NCBI GenBank assembly: GCA_900540625.1
Contig: UQGP01000001.1
Coordinates: 62,001-126,000 of the forward strand
Direction: 5' to 3'
Length of the DNA: 64,000 nucleotides
Origin: an uncultured Porphyromonadaceae bacterium
GTDB taxonomy: Bacteria; Bacteroidota; Bacteroidia; Bacteroidales; Muribaculaceae
The notes beneath the pieces are model-generated. The model had not been told where the DNA came from and did no database searches. It saw only the letters and a program-made list of their open reading frames with translations. Positions 20,701-26,080 of the stretch are shown here, piece by piece. Position 1 is the first letter of the stretch, and every line of letters starts with the position of its first letter. The position numbers and the translations under genes are program-made.

Positions 20701-22093
20701 CCTGCTCAGCAGCCGCACGCCGCGCCACAGCCTCACGCTCGCGCTCCGCCACAGCCTCACGCCCTCGCTCGACTTCGGCCATCTGCCGCCAGCGCTCATA
20801 CTCCAGCTGCGTACGCGACTGCTCGGCGGCTATATCGCGCTTCGATGCCAGTATCTCAGCCGGCGTCTTACCCTTGGGCTTGAGCTTCCGCGCACGCTCA
20901 TATTCGTTGCGCTTCTCCTGAGCCATCACAGCCGCTATCTCCTTAGCCGTAGCCACATCGCCGCCGCTATACTCCACAAGAGCATCCCACGCCGTAGCAG
21001 CATCCTCAGCCTGCTCAAACATCGGCTCTCCCTTCGCATCCGTCGGCACTCGCGACAAAGCACTCGCGCGCGCCCCTTGCGCATCCAAACCATTTTCACT
21101 ACCTTTGCCAACGGAAGACAAGCCGTCTTGAAGAGTGGAAAGGGCTGCCGCCGAACCGGACTTATCGCTCGGTGAAAGTATGATGAGTTGCCCGTCATCC
21201 TTGGCGGCTTGTCTTCTCATTCTTTCAAGACCTCGCTCGTTTATCTCTCGCCATCCGACAATCTCCGTATTGTCCTTGCTCTCGTATATATCAAGCACAA
21301 CAACGGCGTTTCTGTCGCCCGTCTGTATGGCTACACGATAGTCGGGACGCCGTCTCGCTTGCACGCTGCCCACAAGATCGGGATTATACAACGCACGCTC
21401 CAGTATACTACGGCTTTCAGCCGCATCTATCTCAGGATGATTATCGCGGTTTTTCTCAAACACTGATTTCTTTATCACTATAGGCTTGCCGCCGCTGCCT
21501 ATTGCCGCTGCCACATTCTCCGGCAAATCAGGCAACTGCACATTGCGTGTAGGCGACTCAAAATCCCCATCGGTGATTTCATCCATTGACCCCACACTCT
21601 CAACCACAAGACGCCCTTGCCCGTCCACAGGATTACCTTGCACGTCATAGCCCGCCGGCTCCTCGCCTTGCGCCAATCCCTCGCCACGCATCGGCTCACC
21701 ACCATCGCTCCCATTGTTCCTATCGTTCTCATTATTTCCAACGCCTGTCTCCTGCGGCTGCTCCTGCGCCACATTCGACATTGTTTTGGCCCACTGTTCC
21801 GGCGTCACAGCCTCGCCAACACTCTCCAAGCGCTCGGGCGATGTCGCATGATAATTACCCTCACTGTCACACACCACGATAAAGCTATCCGAATTACCTC
21901 GGTCGATAACACTGCCGTCGGGTTGCATACGCACCTCGCCGCTGACGATGCACACATCCTCGGCCGGAGCATTCCCTATTGCCGCAATACGCGCCGGCAC
22001 AACCATACCGCTCTCATGATTGATACGCCGAGCCGTAGCCGTGCGAATTTCGGCTTGACCCCGAATTACCCCGGCTTTCCGCTCCACAAGCAC
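8753..22093 (-). CDS. giant polyvalent protein fragment of phage/ICE type, truncated at both ends
   Basis: An uninterrupted 4446-codon frame made of many domains joined by Asn/Gly-rich linkers. In order, with approximate residues: Barnase/EndoU/RelE-like nuclease (PBECR type, 195-305), coiled coil (390-530), ParB/DdrB-like domain (540-720), a second nuclease-like domain (1044-1141), inorganic-pyrophosphatase-like domain (1250-1365), a copy of the second nuclease-like domain (1640-1748), further unnamed domains, ADP-ribosyltransferase-like domain starting HRVYHGSG (2285-2525), metallopeptidase HEYAH at H2554-H2558, another ART-like segment, a MuF-C-like region, ART-PolyVal (RWFGDWENEP, near 3095), SAM methyltransferase (VDVLDASSGLG, near 3340), metallopeptidase HEVVGH (H3771) and a kinase-like domain (4070-4215). 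Large polyvalent proteins of phages and conjugative elements carry such domains. The GTG start sits in the T tract of a tRNA terminator, and the frame stays open through that hairpin. At the other end it stops antisense inside cas2. It is therefore an internal fragment, probably not expressed as drawn. Confidence 0.8.
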   Translation of the reverse strand: MLVERKAGVIRGQAEIRTATARRINHESGMVVPARIAAIGNAPAEDVCIVSGEVRMQPDGSVIDRGNSDSFIVVCDSEGNYHATSPERLESVGEAVTPEQWAKTMSNVAQEQPQETGVGNNENDRNNGSDGGEPMRGEGLAQGEEPAGYDVQGNPVDGQGRLVVESVGSMDEITDGDFESPTRNVQLPDLPENVAAAIGSGGKPIVIKKSVFEKNRDNHPEIDAAESRSILERALYNPDLVGSVQARRRPDYRVAIQTGDRNAVVVLDIYESKDNTEIVGWREINERGLERMRRQAAKDDGQLIILSPSDKSGSAAALSTLQDGLSSVGKGSENGLDAQGARASALSRVPTDAKGEPMFEQAEDAATAWDALVEYSGGDVATAKEIAAVMAQEKRNEYERARKLKPKGKTPAEILASKRDIAAEQSRTQLEYERWRQMAEVERGREAVAEREREAVARRAAAEQAERERAERAAQAEADRLRLERLNGVPDWRADTPEHARARGYRRSGPEVVERQGAVEAVRGKDVRVKFAKDTTADGVAAVIDVDDLQPSHVQGNRNVRHFIPEAQPKDRKDAVSKVSAQDIARDIRPEEITGSITAYTGAPSVNGRGETIQGNSRADALKWMYDNAPEQAARYKAYLIEHAADFGMDAADIEAMERPVLVNMLDVSDGEAIRLGQYVQADTESGGVERIRGRAAARKMGADMREYAERLLSSEDEDASISQLVAANGVKTLQWMNTRGYITDTQYASCFDRKGELTGNAAEDLKDVLYQGIFEGGSVEIEEMFAKLPAKVQRAILATAYRDYDSPEADSIRGEIQQAIVLYNEMMMYPQYAGATNIESALTAVAAWSQQYAFDDASGESYLPAERFSNFALHLAAMYKGMSQRGLQKMFNDLYDTIQGVGEDTLFESVERTPHTIAEAVKKVLGIDYKPVNERNNGETGNVPMADDSEVGQGGGRGSTTDVGSRERVAGTGRAYERGAGASDDSRGSGKGREIKPSEVDGRFIGRSLSESEAADLVGRMEASAEVAPTVELTPENWLAQFGEDGMVDTPIGVVKMGENQFIKMYSRGRAEYFGMVYPTLSAPDVVLEEVDPKDGSERDSKYLFVKTFVKADGTRIVHFESVTVKKDGMEVSISSHEIKDTAVKNKMQNDKILHLAEKLSPGSEWRLTETPSGSKRPDLVPASDGTSLRGKDTTKSADVQGKNDNIVGGQGETPMSAKIKTASAEVNAEPTEAQKEAGNYKKGHVQVGTFDITIEQPQGSVRKGTDADGKQWESKMNNTYGYIRGAVGVDGDHIDVFLSNDIDGWNGRKVFVVDQYNPDGSFDEHKVMLGFNDQDEAKGDYLANYEQGWENGRRIDITGVNLEDFEKWIESSKRKTKPFGEYSSVKKDVVEEKNGGSGLNGRTGNTGSNGENENNGSKAAEIAHLEELLEKPGADKKLVRAEIARLRGEGQKAAKPKRESVFQQAERVAKGARDKREGAKNVGYDAETKKWKGIPSGDIVATSAADKAGIITGYTRDPRIVSVHSTKTGRTWLEVDVFDDNAETPVRIIEALEEEGYEIEGRGDFSTVNFDNYNDAKAFSDHVREVQKRVDAEREGAEEGAASRKLSAEEVAEIIGQIELQAEIAPEIELTIENWDKLFGEDGIVSTPIGDVKMGKNQFAKLMRDGRNSKLGMLKPTLETPTIIIEDTSEAKPGDKTERGSSYIFIKGFTKANGTRLYFFTSVTVSKDGKEVVVSNQEKSRNRISRLIQEGNMLWRTPKDATAPSAEGQGLDYAQPIEAETATKGSGITPQSIPSEGKGTTKSSNVQGKDGKEEEVEVDADQAAKLRKSPGFELSTKKVKGKVTVNPKDYAPWRKTAEDNKRPQLRGVHYEEGLAMATDTASIIMVRSKYPTAWEGKTIGWDGKALDFEHGYVPWRELLSMRRKAAYAVDAAAFKAAVEQARADEASGEFNVSDYAIGVPYHGGKIYIALKRAELLADLLDNVKHGELRLNGTGQYLCLSGDGVYSIHMGVSKESLSYGLGTHVVDIPSGGVKQSKADGAVAEGVEASEAVLRDAVIGRLREAGVEVVTDVAAGQKVLDEANEETGMSNAGQQQVRLHARLSALTKAANTIRGWLDGNKRGKTFTIELPEATQRMIRKVMGRDFDSHNITANGVVHAQKNHGVGGRKLNERSIPLTTVDMELMPYIMTAPDYVRRGSDDMSGRVSVRFYKELGNGYVVVAEKEYKNSPDDMETITMWAEMSDKATNAQREAALDTHVQNAILDIDAAKIRRDAENAIENDIKIREHRVYHGSGADFESFDHSHMGTGEGAQVFGWGTYVTEVEGIGRGYATKIVTNNSTNLSSIARQHNAKRFLKKYPTFEAFKAYVDETRPDKSDIALNYYNQKVDDAKGQRHLYTVEIPEDTGENYIDHDKGLTPSQATRVRTALEGIGVDLEDFARRGWRLDMPFEYVYNIMIPNAIRGSRYEVAGNVQRKASEFLSQLGFTGIKYPAEYTSGGRADGAKNYVIFDDKDLKITDHVRFFRTGEGEAYGFTVGGKIYIDPRIATAETPVHEYAHLWAEALRCGNAEEWSNVVGLMKDTPVWDEVRERYPELESEDEIADEVIATYSGRRGAERLREEAKKVAEGRGSVFEKAEAISALERVKQALARFWKGVCDFLHIRYTSAEEVADRVMKDMLDGVNPREVLHKNEQNAVIQRVNPMEDDYHTGVRGVEDIRTLREAIAEARAEGEEGGWDALSSYPDVSNAMLEAVLRSGRVRVYSSKPIEAGVFVTPSRMQAEDYAGGGKVYSKEVSVDDVAWLNTDEGQLADVMSKDETGMSNRLRFQYVGENGAEGLEAANARFNAELELQIDGKLPIGHVYKMGRPSEFLRAAGIPNLPIELPASQLSLKASSGKHDFDLQEVRDLPKAIANPIATFAYGDKGKSQNILTLLDHNGEKFLVGIFIRPTVKGRVLEVNSIRNVFPKNSESIVRWILDGKLTNANKKELLAFLDQQRTNLADVAFVLPAEQAKQGIQEVLETAAKVVENFENPKVSGGKDAEAGQNENNGNAGNYGSDSEAASIVASAKEAGTYMKAPNGRTTRLTADQWVSVRTRNFKRWFGDWENEPEKSSKVVDENGEPMVVYHGRSVDFNTFERHEGSRYTAGLERRVVAEGYFFTPDEEFAETYARNAAGVRGGKADVIACFLNIRRPMDLVDNDTYAETYEYVTGWEYTVADMQDELWSIMDEEGIADKIKSKGYDGVMFAEELNDAYEPTKISYCILDANQAKYAEGNNGDYSKMDADMRYRTSEELDSEYGRRWLDEQTNSDGRHTTQVKNTLSSYQKFGEWVKREARGREVDVLDASSGLGIGTEWMRDNGIKVEDVEPYPSERRAAPTYKSYGDIKKKYDYIISNAVLNVIPDDWRAGVLHDMADKLKDGGRMVLNVRSAESIRRQGKEGETRITLDSPSEILVLRPDGSIKAYQKGFTKSELKEWCEKELGAGYKVEIANKGNAGGSYDTAVVVTKNNESGTVGVASETGRPSRSAQAVSNSGAKVGKKSEYRDGLEEISDRLDEKAMGAHEFLYNIAKAFGLKGAGLRASFYQDLGNSVGIRVSDHSANTDNIASKNANSEVYGLVVKLGRHRFKSNADADYLEYVYYPDRLDGARQKEIVDGLKGFVDSGDYTLLPKPDRVNRSGWFEVAESGFSDENNGNNEKTGNNSDPEVMTARARELAELLNTPVRIIRTEEEVAALPSVRQRRMKGSFNPMTGEVTIVVPNNANMADIENTFVHEVVGHDGLRVLFPDEAKLNNALDELYRVSKDEIRGTIDRMAQKMYDAEVDRIREKKRKEHVAKGGDANASYYTDMAEAHAEASKKREQFKRDATEEYGADLAGRIGEGGFEKMSAAEQTFWGRLKAMLQKALQRLLDGLKIRSKRQWGDKEWAFVLHEAFKRKRNGGRPTIFDMADTEVMRRKTGFGEMSNVESYGRDGKGNQKETVNLQYGKRLGQNQSGEYRRPEGSADGREVDTDASRRLAAVSDRSDIRVFEEGHSAHREQHIDDSQRYRREAEGERLVAIAKANGLFIPREKIKSFGERVSKQSRESEVYINFDESRVYKVKNPYAMAGSWYKNHIEAEDAIYEYLLHNKYFPETAYKFEGIAEDVDGVRIVLSQPLIKSRRTATNEEVKAYLESKGFRSEPPYFYTNDDVWVSDFNGDNALIGEDGQVYLIDPVIDIDTHKTMKDLIGDSDRDGGIKFRDGDDGLGEAIAQMKEAASLANADNRQTKEDAMKAIGGNLSKLRQAMARQRGYDLSTVKSITDLVKRMLENGLLDDLGKAETKRILSTAANVTGREDTSKYVQKVMDIMVDNQLRRSRDALGRLLSIRGKRVDGRGIEVQGALDANGVAVLQAFKKSKGLDWATIDERISDAFNRMSSEDDALAEEATLEYSGLVFASVKLFRRIVWICYE

Positions 22094-22142
22094 AAAAAAG
22101 AAGGAATTACATCCAACGCCTAAAGCGCTGTGTTGTAATCCC
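22094..22142 (-). terminator. Rho-independent terminator of the CAT-anticodon tRNA
   Basis: Read on the minus strand, GGGATTACA pairs with TGTAATTCC and the inner CAGCGC pairs with GCGTTG around a TTTAG loop, followed by TTCTTTTTT. It lies 13 nt after the tRNA 3' end. The giant frame begins directly at the end of this T tract. Confidence 0.8.
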
Positions 22143-22154
22143 TTTCAATCAACG

Positions 22155-22228
22155 TGGTCCTTGTAGGGCTTGAACCTACGACTCCCTGATTATGAGTCAG
22201 GTGCTCTAACCAACTGAGCTAAAGGACC
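22155..22228 (-). tRNA. tRNA with CAT anticodon (elongator Met or Ile2)
   Basis: The 74-nt cloverleaf reads GGTCCTTTAGCTCAGTTGG at the 5' side and ends AAGGACCA. Anticodon stem CTGAC/... GTCAG-type pairing holds the loop CTCATAA, giving anticodon CAT. The T arm GTAGGTTCAAGCCCTAC is standard. Met and lysidine-modified Ile2 tRNAs share this anticodon and I cannot separate them here. No CCA is encoded after the discriminator base. Confidence 0.9.
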
Positions 22229-22279
22229 TTCGGTTTTTTTCAATCACTCTACGTAAGTGATAATCCCATTTTGTGAGTG

Positions 22280-22310
22280 CAAAGTTAGCGATTTTTATTG
22301 AAACAACAAG
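22280..22310 (-). promoter_or_regulatory. promoter of the CAT-anticodon tRNA
   Basis: On the minus strand CTTG, 19 nt, TAACTTTG fits the Bacteroidetes -33/-7 promoter. The -7 box lies about 50 nt before the tRNA 5' end. Confidence 0.6.
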
Positions 22311-22393
22311 CGCTAAAGGCAATTTTGTTTTGATTTTTTTTGAAAGACTCCAATAAGAAGTGCTGCACTACCCCAACAAGACCAATACACTAT

Positions 22394-22434
22394 GTGGGGG
22401 TGTGTCGTAATTGGCTTTTACGGCACACCCCCAC
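22394..22434. repeat. 17-bp inverted repeat, GTGGGGGTGTG hairpin
   Basis: GTGGGGGTGTGTCGTAA (22394-22410) and TTACGGCACACCCCCAC (22418-22434) are complementary except for one position, around a 7-nt loop. A third partial copy, TTACGACACATCCCCG, follows at 22451-22466. There is no T tract on either side, so it is not an obvious terminator. Function unknown. Confidence 0.75.
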
Positions 22435-22533
22435 GCAGTATAATTCAGCATTACGACACATCCCCGTCCGTTTTCTTGACCTATAGGTCCGCCGATCTGA
22501 CTAAATCGAACAAGCATTGGTATATTTGCGAAC

Positions 22534-22580
22534 ATTATTCGACCTTTTGACCAGCAAAGTTGGTCAAAAGGTCGAATAAT
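22534..22580. repeat. perfect 20-bp inverted repeat touching the fadL-like promoter
   Basis: ATTATTCGACCTTTTGACCA (22534-22553) is exactly complementary to 22561-22580 around the loop GCAAAGT. Its right end overlaps the first T of the -33 box of the promoter for the outer-membrane protein gene. It could be an operator for a dimeric regulator or a hairpin element. No T tract follows. Confidence 0.75.
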
Positions 22581-22611
22581 TTGCATATTCAGTCTAAGAT
22601 ATATACCTTTG
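22580..22611 (+). promoter_or_regulatory. promoter of the FadL-type porin gene
   Basis: TTTG (22580-22583), 20 nt, TACCTTTG (22604-22611) is a full match to the Bacteroidetes promoter. It lies 38 nt before the chosen start codon. Confidence 0.75.
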
Positions 22612-22649
22612 CAGCCTTTTTGAGAATGAACATAATATATTTGACAAGT

Positions 22650-23987
22650 ATGAAAAAGCTACTATTGGCCGTGACGGCCATTGCTGTAACGGCCGGCACA
22701 GCCGTGGCCGAAGGCTACCAAGTCAACACTTTCAGCGCACGTCAAGAAGGCATGGGACATGTCGGCGTTGCTCTTAAACTTGGAGCCGAGAGCAACATCT
22801 TTAACCCCGGAGCGCTGGCATTCAGCGACAAGACTGTCGATGTTACCGCCGGGATGAGTGCAATCAAATCATCGGTTACAGCCAATCATAATGGCACCGA
22901 ATACAAGACAAGCAACAAGGTAAGCACTCCGTTCAACATATCAGCCGCCTTCCGCATCTACGACAACCTGTATGCCGGCGTATCCATGTACACACCCTAC
23001 GGCAGCAGCATCAACTGGGGTGACAACTGGGCCGGTGCAGTGCTCAACCAAAGTGTCGACCTTAAGATATTCACCGTACAACCCACCGTATCGTGGCGTA
23101 TTCTGCCTAAACTGAGTATCGGTGCCGGACTCATGGTCTCCTGGGGTAGCGTAGACCTGCACAAGGCACTTGTCAGCCCCTCATCGCTTGACCGCTTGCT
23201 CGGCGCCTTGGGCAGTGATGTGCGCTTCGGCAGCATCTCACCGGCATCTGTCGAACTCACCGGATCTTCCGACCTTTCGGTGGGCTATAACATCGGCGCT
23301 ATGTACGAAGTCACCCCGCGCATCACCATCGGCGCATCCTTCCGTTCTAAGATGCAGATGAAGGTCAGCAAAGGCGATGCAGAAGTATTTTACGCCAACC
23401 AAGCAGCCCAAAAGATTTTGGGAAATACGCTTGACAACCTCAACCAAACCAATTTTTCAGCAGCCATGCCCTGCCCCTACGTGCTGACCTTCGGCGTAGC
23501 CTATCGCCCCATAGACCGGCTGACACTGGCTTTTGACGCCCAACTCACCGGATGGAAAACATACGATTACCTCGACTTCTCCTTTGATCACCTGCCCGAC
23601 TTCGACCAGCATCTAAGCAAGAAATACCACAACTCATGGACATATCACCTGGGAGCCGAATACGCTCTCACAGACCGACTGGATCTCCGTGCCGGACTCA
23701 TGGTAGACCAAAGCCCGGTCAACAAGAACCACTACAACCCCGAAACCCCGGGCATGACCAAGATAGAGCCCTCGGTAGGCTTGTCATTCCGTCCGGTCAA
23801 GAGCTTCTCCATAGACGTGGCTTTCATGTACGTCAAGGGCTGCGGAGCTGACAACGCCACCGGCCAATACGATGACTTCATAGCCAAGAATTATCCGCAG
23901 CTCGGTCTGCCCTCCACAGGGCAATTCACGGCCGACTACCATCTACACGCCGTCATACCTGCCATAGGCGTGCGTTACGCATTCTAA
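22650..23987 (+). CDS. OmpP1/FadL-family outer-membrane transport protein
   Basis: 445 residues. A typical signal peptide (MKKLLLAVTAIAVTAGTAVA) is followed by EGYQVNTFSARQEGMGHVGVA, the conserved beginning of FadL barrels, then NPGALAF and the alternating strands of a beta-barrel, ending in the aromatic C-terminus VRYAF. FadL proteins carry hydrophobic compounds such as fatty acids across the outer membrane. I start at the signal peptide, just downstream of the promoter; an ATG at 22626 is in frame but would add eight residues before it. The gene stands alone between its own promoter and a terminator. Confidence 0.9.
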   Translation: MKKLLLAVTAIAVTAGTAVAEGYQVNTFSARQEGMGHVGVALKLGAESNIFNPGALAFSDKTVDVTAGMSAIKSSVTANHNGTEYKTSNKVSTPFNISAAFRIYDNLYAGVSMYTPYGSSINWGDNWAGAVLNQSVDLKIFTVQPTVSWRILPKLSIGAGLMVSWGSVDLHKALVSPSSLDRLLGALGSDVRFGSISPASVELTGSSDLSVGYNIGAMYEVTPRITIGASFRSKMQMKVSKGDAEVFYANQAAQKILGNTLDNLNQTNFSAAMPCPYVLTFGVAYRPIDRLTLAFDAQLTGWKTYDYLDFSFDHLPDFDQHLSKKYHNSWTYHLGAEYALTDRLDLRAGLMVDQSPVNKNHYNPETPGMTKIEPSVGLSFRPVKSFSIDVAFMYVKGCGADNATGQYDDFIAKNYPQLGLPSTGQFTADYHLHAVIPAIGVRYAF

Positions 23988-24017
23988 AGGCGCAAAGTAT
24001 CGACCGCAATACAACGG

Positions 24018-24066
24018 CCTCGGTGCTCCCTTAACTATTTATAGGGAGACCGGGGTCTGTTTTTTC
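24018..24066 (+). terminator. terminator after the FadL-type gene
   Basis: CCTCGG/CCGGGG and CTCCC/GGGAG pair with a small internal loop, followed by a run of T around 24058-24065. Confidence 0.65.
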
Positions 24067-24112
24067 CCACAAAAGTCGTAACTTAGCAGGACCAAAACGC
24101 CACTCCGGCACT

Positions 24113-25603
24113 ATGTACGACAACCGCTGTTATATTGCCATAGACCTCAAGTCCTTCTACGCCTCCGTAGAGTGTGTTCTCCGCGGCCTCGACCCGCTGA
24201 AGACCCACCTCGTGGTGGCCGATGAAACACGCACGGACAAAACGATATGCCTGGCAGTGTCTCCATCACTCAAGGCACTCGGCATCGGCGGAAGGCCACG
24301 CCTTTTTGAGGCACGACAGGCTGTACTGGCCGCCAACAGACGCCGAGGTACAGCCCGGCCGGGCTGCCGTTCCGGCTACGATGCCGATGCTCTTGCCGCC
24401 GACCCGTCTTTGGCTATAGACTTTATCATTGCGCCGCCTCGTATGGCCTTATACATCGAATACAGCACACGCATATTCGAGATTTACAGCCATTATGTAG
24501 CGCCGGAAGATATGCACGTGTACAGTGTCGATGAGGTGTTCATCGATGCCACGCCCTATCTGCACGCCTATGGCGGCGACCCGCACGCAATGGCAATGAC
24601 CATGATTCGCCACGTGTTGCGCGAGACAGGAGTCACCGCTACCGCCGGTATAGGCACCAACCTGTACCTATGCAAGATAGCCATGGATATCGTGGCAAAA
24701 CATATGACTCCGGACGCCGACGGCGTACGTGTAGCCGCGCTCGATGAAGCCTCTTATCGGCGAGTGCTGTGGGCACACACACCCATCACCGACTTTTGGC
24801 GCATCGGTGCAGGCATTGCCCGACGATTGGCCGACCGCGGTATGTACACTATGGGTGATGTCGCACGCATGTCCATAAACCACGAAGACACCCTATATGC
24901 AATGTTCGGTGTCAATGCCGAACTGCTTATAGACCACGCATGGGGATACGAACCGGTGGGCATCGCCGACATCAAGGCATATACGCCCTCTTCACATTCA
25001 ATTTCAGAAGGACAAGTACTCACCGAGCCTTACAAGAGCGCCAACGCCCTTACAGTTATACTCGAAATGTCGCAGTCTTTGGCCCTAAATCTTGTAGCCA
25101 AAGGACTGGTCACAAAATCTATAGCTATCGACATAGGCTATGATGTATCCAATGTATCTGACGACGGGATATGTGACGGCGCTCAGATTGTCATCGATCG
25201 ATACGGACGCCGCGCACCGGCACCGGCGCACGCATCAGGCACATTTGCAGCACCAACGGCCTCGGCCAAACTGATATGCAAGGCCGTCACCCGATTGTGG
25301 CATAGTTGCGTACACGGCGAACTGACGATACGGCGACTCAATGTCACCGCCTGCGAGGTCATCCCGCTCCACGATGTAGTACCGACAGAGGCGCCACAGC
25401 CGGACCTCTTCGGCGAATATCTTGAGACTATCGCCGCCGAAAAAGCCAGACAAGCCGATGAAGACAAGGCGCGTAGGATGCAACGCGCTATGCTCGATAT
25501 AAAGACCAACTACGGCAAGAACGCTATACTCACCGGGCTTAACTATCGTGAAGGAGCCACCGGGCGTCAACGCAATAGACAGATAGGAGGGCATAAGGCA
25601 TGA
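24113..25603 (+). CDS. Y-family DNA polymerase (UmuC/DinB-like)
   Basis: 496 residues. It opens with YIAIDLKSFYASVECV, the metal-binding and steric-gate region of Y-family polymerases, and has the catalytic D140-E141 in YSVDEVFID. The palm, fingers and thumb are followed by a little-finger domain and a C-terminal tail with an LFGEY segment that may bind the sliding clamp. Such enzymes copy past damaged bases. It belongs to the longer UmuC-like group found with YolD partners and not to the short DinB group. Its stop overlaps the start of the YolD-like gene by 4 nt. Confidence 0.9.
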   Translation: MYDNRCYIAIDLKSFYASVECVLRGLDPLKTHLVVADETRTDKTICLAVSPSLKALGIGGRPRLFEARQAVLAANRRRGTARPGCRSGYDADALAADPSLAIDFIIAPPRMALYIEYSTRIFEIYSHYVAPEDMHVYSVDEVFIDATPYLHAYGGDPHAMAMTMIRHVLRETGVTATAGIGTNLYLCKIAMDIVAKHMTPDADGVRVAALDEASYRRVLWAHTPITDFWRIGAGIARRLADRGMYTMGDVARMSINHEDTLYAMFGVNAELLIDHAWGYEPVGIADIKAYTPSSHSISEGQVLTEPYKSANALTVILEMSQSLALNLVAKGLVTKSIAIDIGYDVSNVSDDGICDGAQIVIDRYGRRAPAPAHASGTFAAPTASAKLICKAVTRLWHSCVHGELTIRRLNVTACEVIPLHDVVPTEAPQPDLFGEYLETIAAEKARQADEDKARRMQRAMLDIKTNYGKNAILTGLNYREGATGRQRNRQIGGHKA

Positions 25604-26025
25604 AGACTGAGAAAGACGCTACCACAATATATGCCGACATCATCGACAGACAGTATCGCCCGTCGGCCGTACATCGGCACATGTCTATGAAAGGTAGAGC
25701 GGCACAATTTGCGCCTTTTGCGGCACTGCACGGCCATTCCGAATCCATAGACGAGGCCGCACGACATACCGATGCGGACACCGAACTCACCGACGAAAGC
25801 CGTACCGACATTGCGCGACGTACAGCCGAGGCATACGATGCCGCCATCGAGGTCGTCATTCGGCATTTCCGACCGGACTCGCACAAAATCGGCGGAACTA
25901 TCATCGAAAGTCGCGGCATTATCGCCAAAGTCAACGATGTCGAAGGATGGTTGAGGCTGCGCAACGGCATAACGATACACTTTGGGGCTATACGCGATAT
26001 CTTCTCCGAAAGTATAAACCTGTGA
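25600..26025 (+). CDS. YolD-like protein
   Basis: 141 residues, coupled by a 4-nt overlap to the polymerase gene. The segment MKGRAAQFAPFAAL, followed by a charged helix and a small beta region ending in FGAIRDIFSE, matches YolD-like proteins. These are nearly always encoded beside Y-family polymerases and are thought to play a UmuD-like accessory part. No membrane segment or nuclease motif is seen. The family is assigned with good confidence from sequence and context; the molecular role remains inferred. Confidence 0.8.
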   Translation: MKTEKDATTIYADIIDRQYRPSAVHRHMSMKGRAAQFAPFAALHGHSESIDEAARHTDADTELTDESRTDIARRTAEAYDAAIEVVIRHFRPDSHKIGGTIIESRGIIAKVNDVEGWLRLRNGITIHFGAIRDIFSESINL

Positions 26026-26080
26026 CACAAGCTAAAAGCACATAATTAAAGGCATTATTTTCAAGCACACACATACAGAC

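Noticed and set aside
8785..22093. The giant frame as an intact ICE or prophage integrated at the tRNA
   Set aside because: No integrase, no structural or transfer genes and no duplicated tRNA 3' end are present; only one gene's interior is there.
22130..22156. GTTGATTGAAAGGGATTACAAC near the tRNA looks like the end of a CRISPR repeat (ATTGAAAG)
   Set aside because: It occurs once, and most of it is explained as the tRNA terminator stem.
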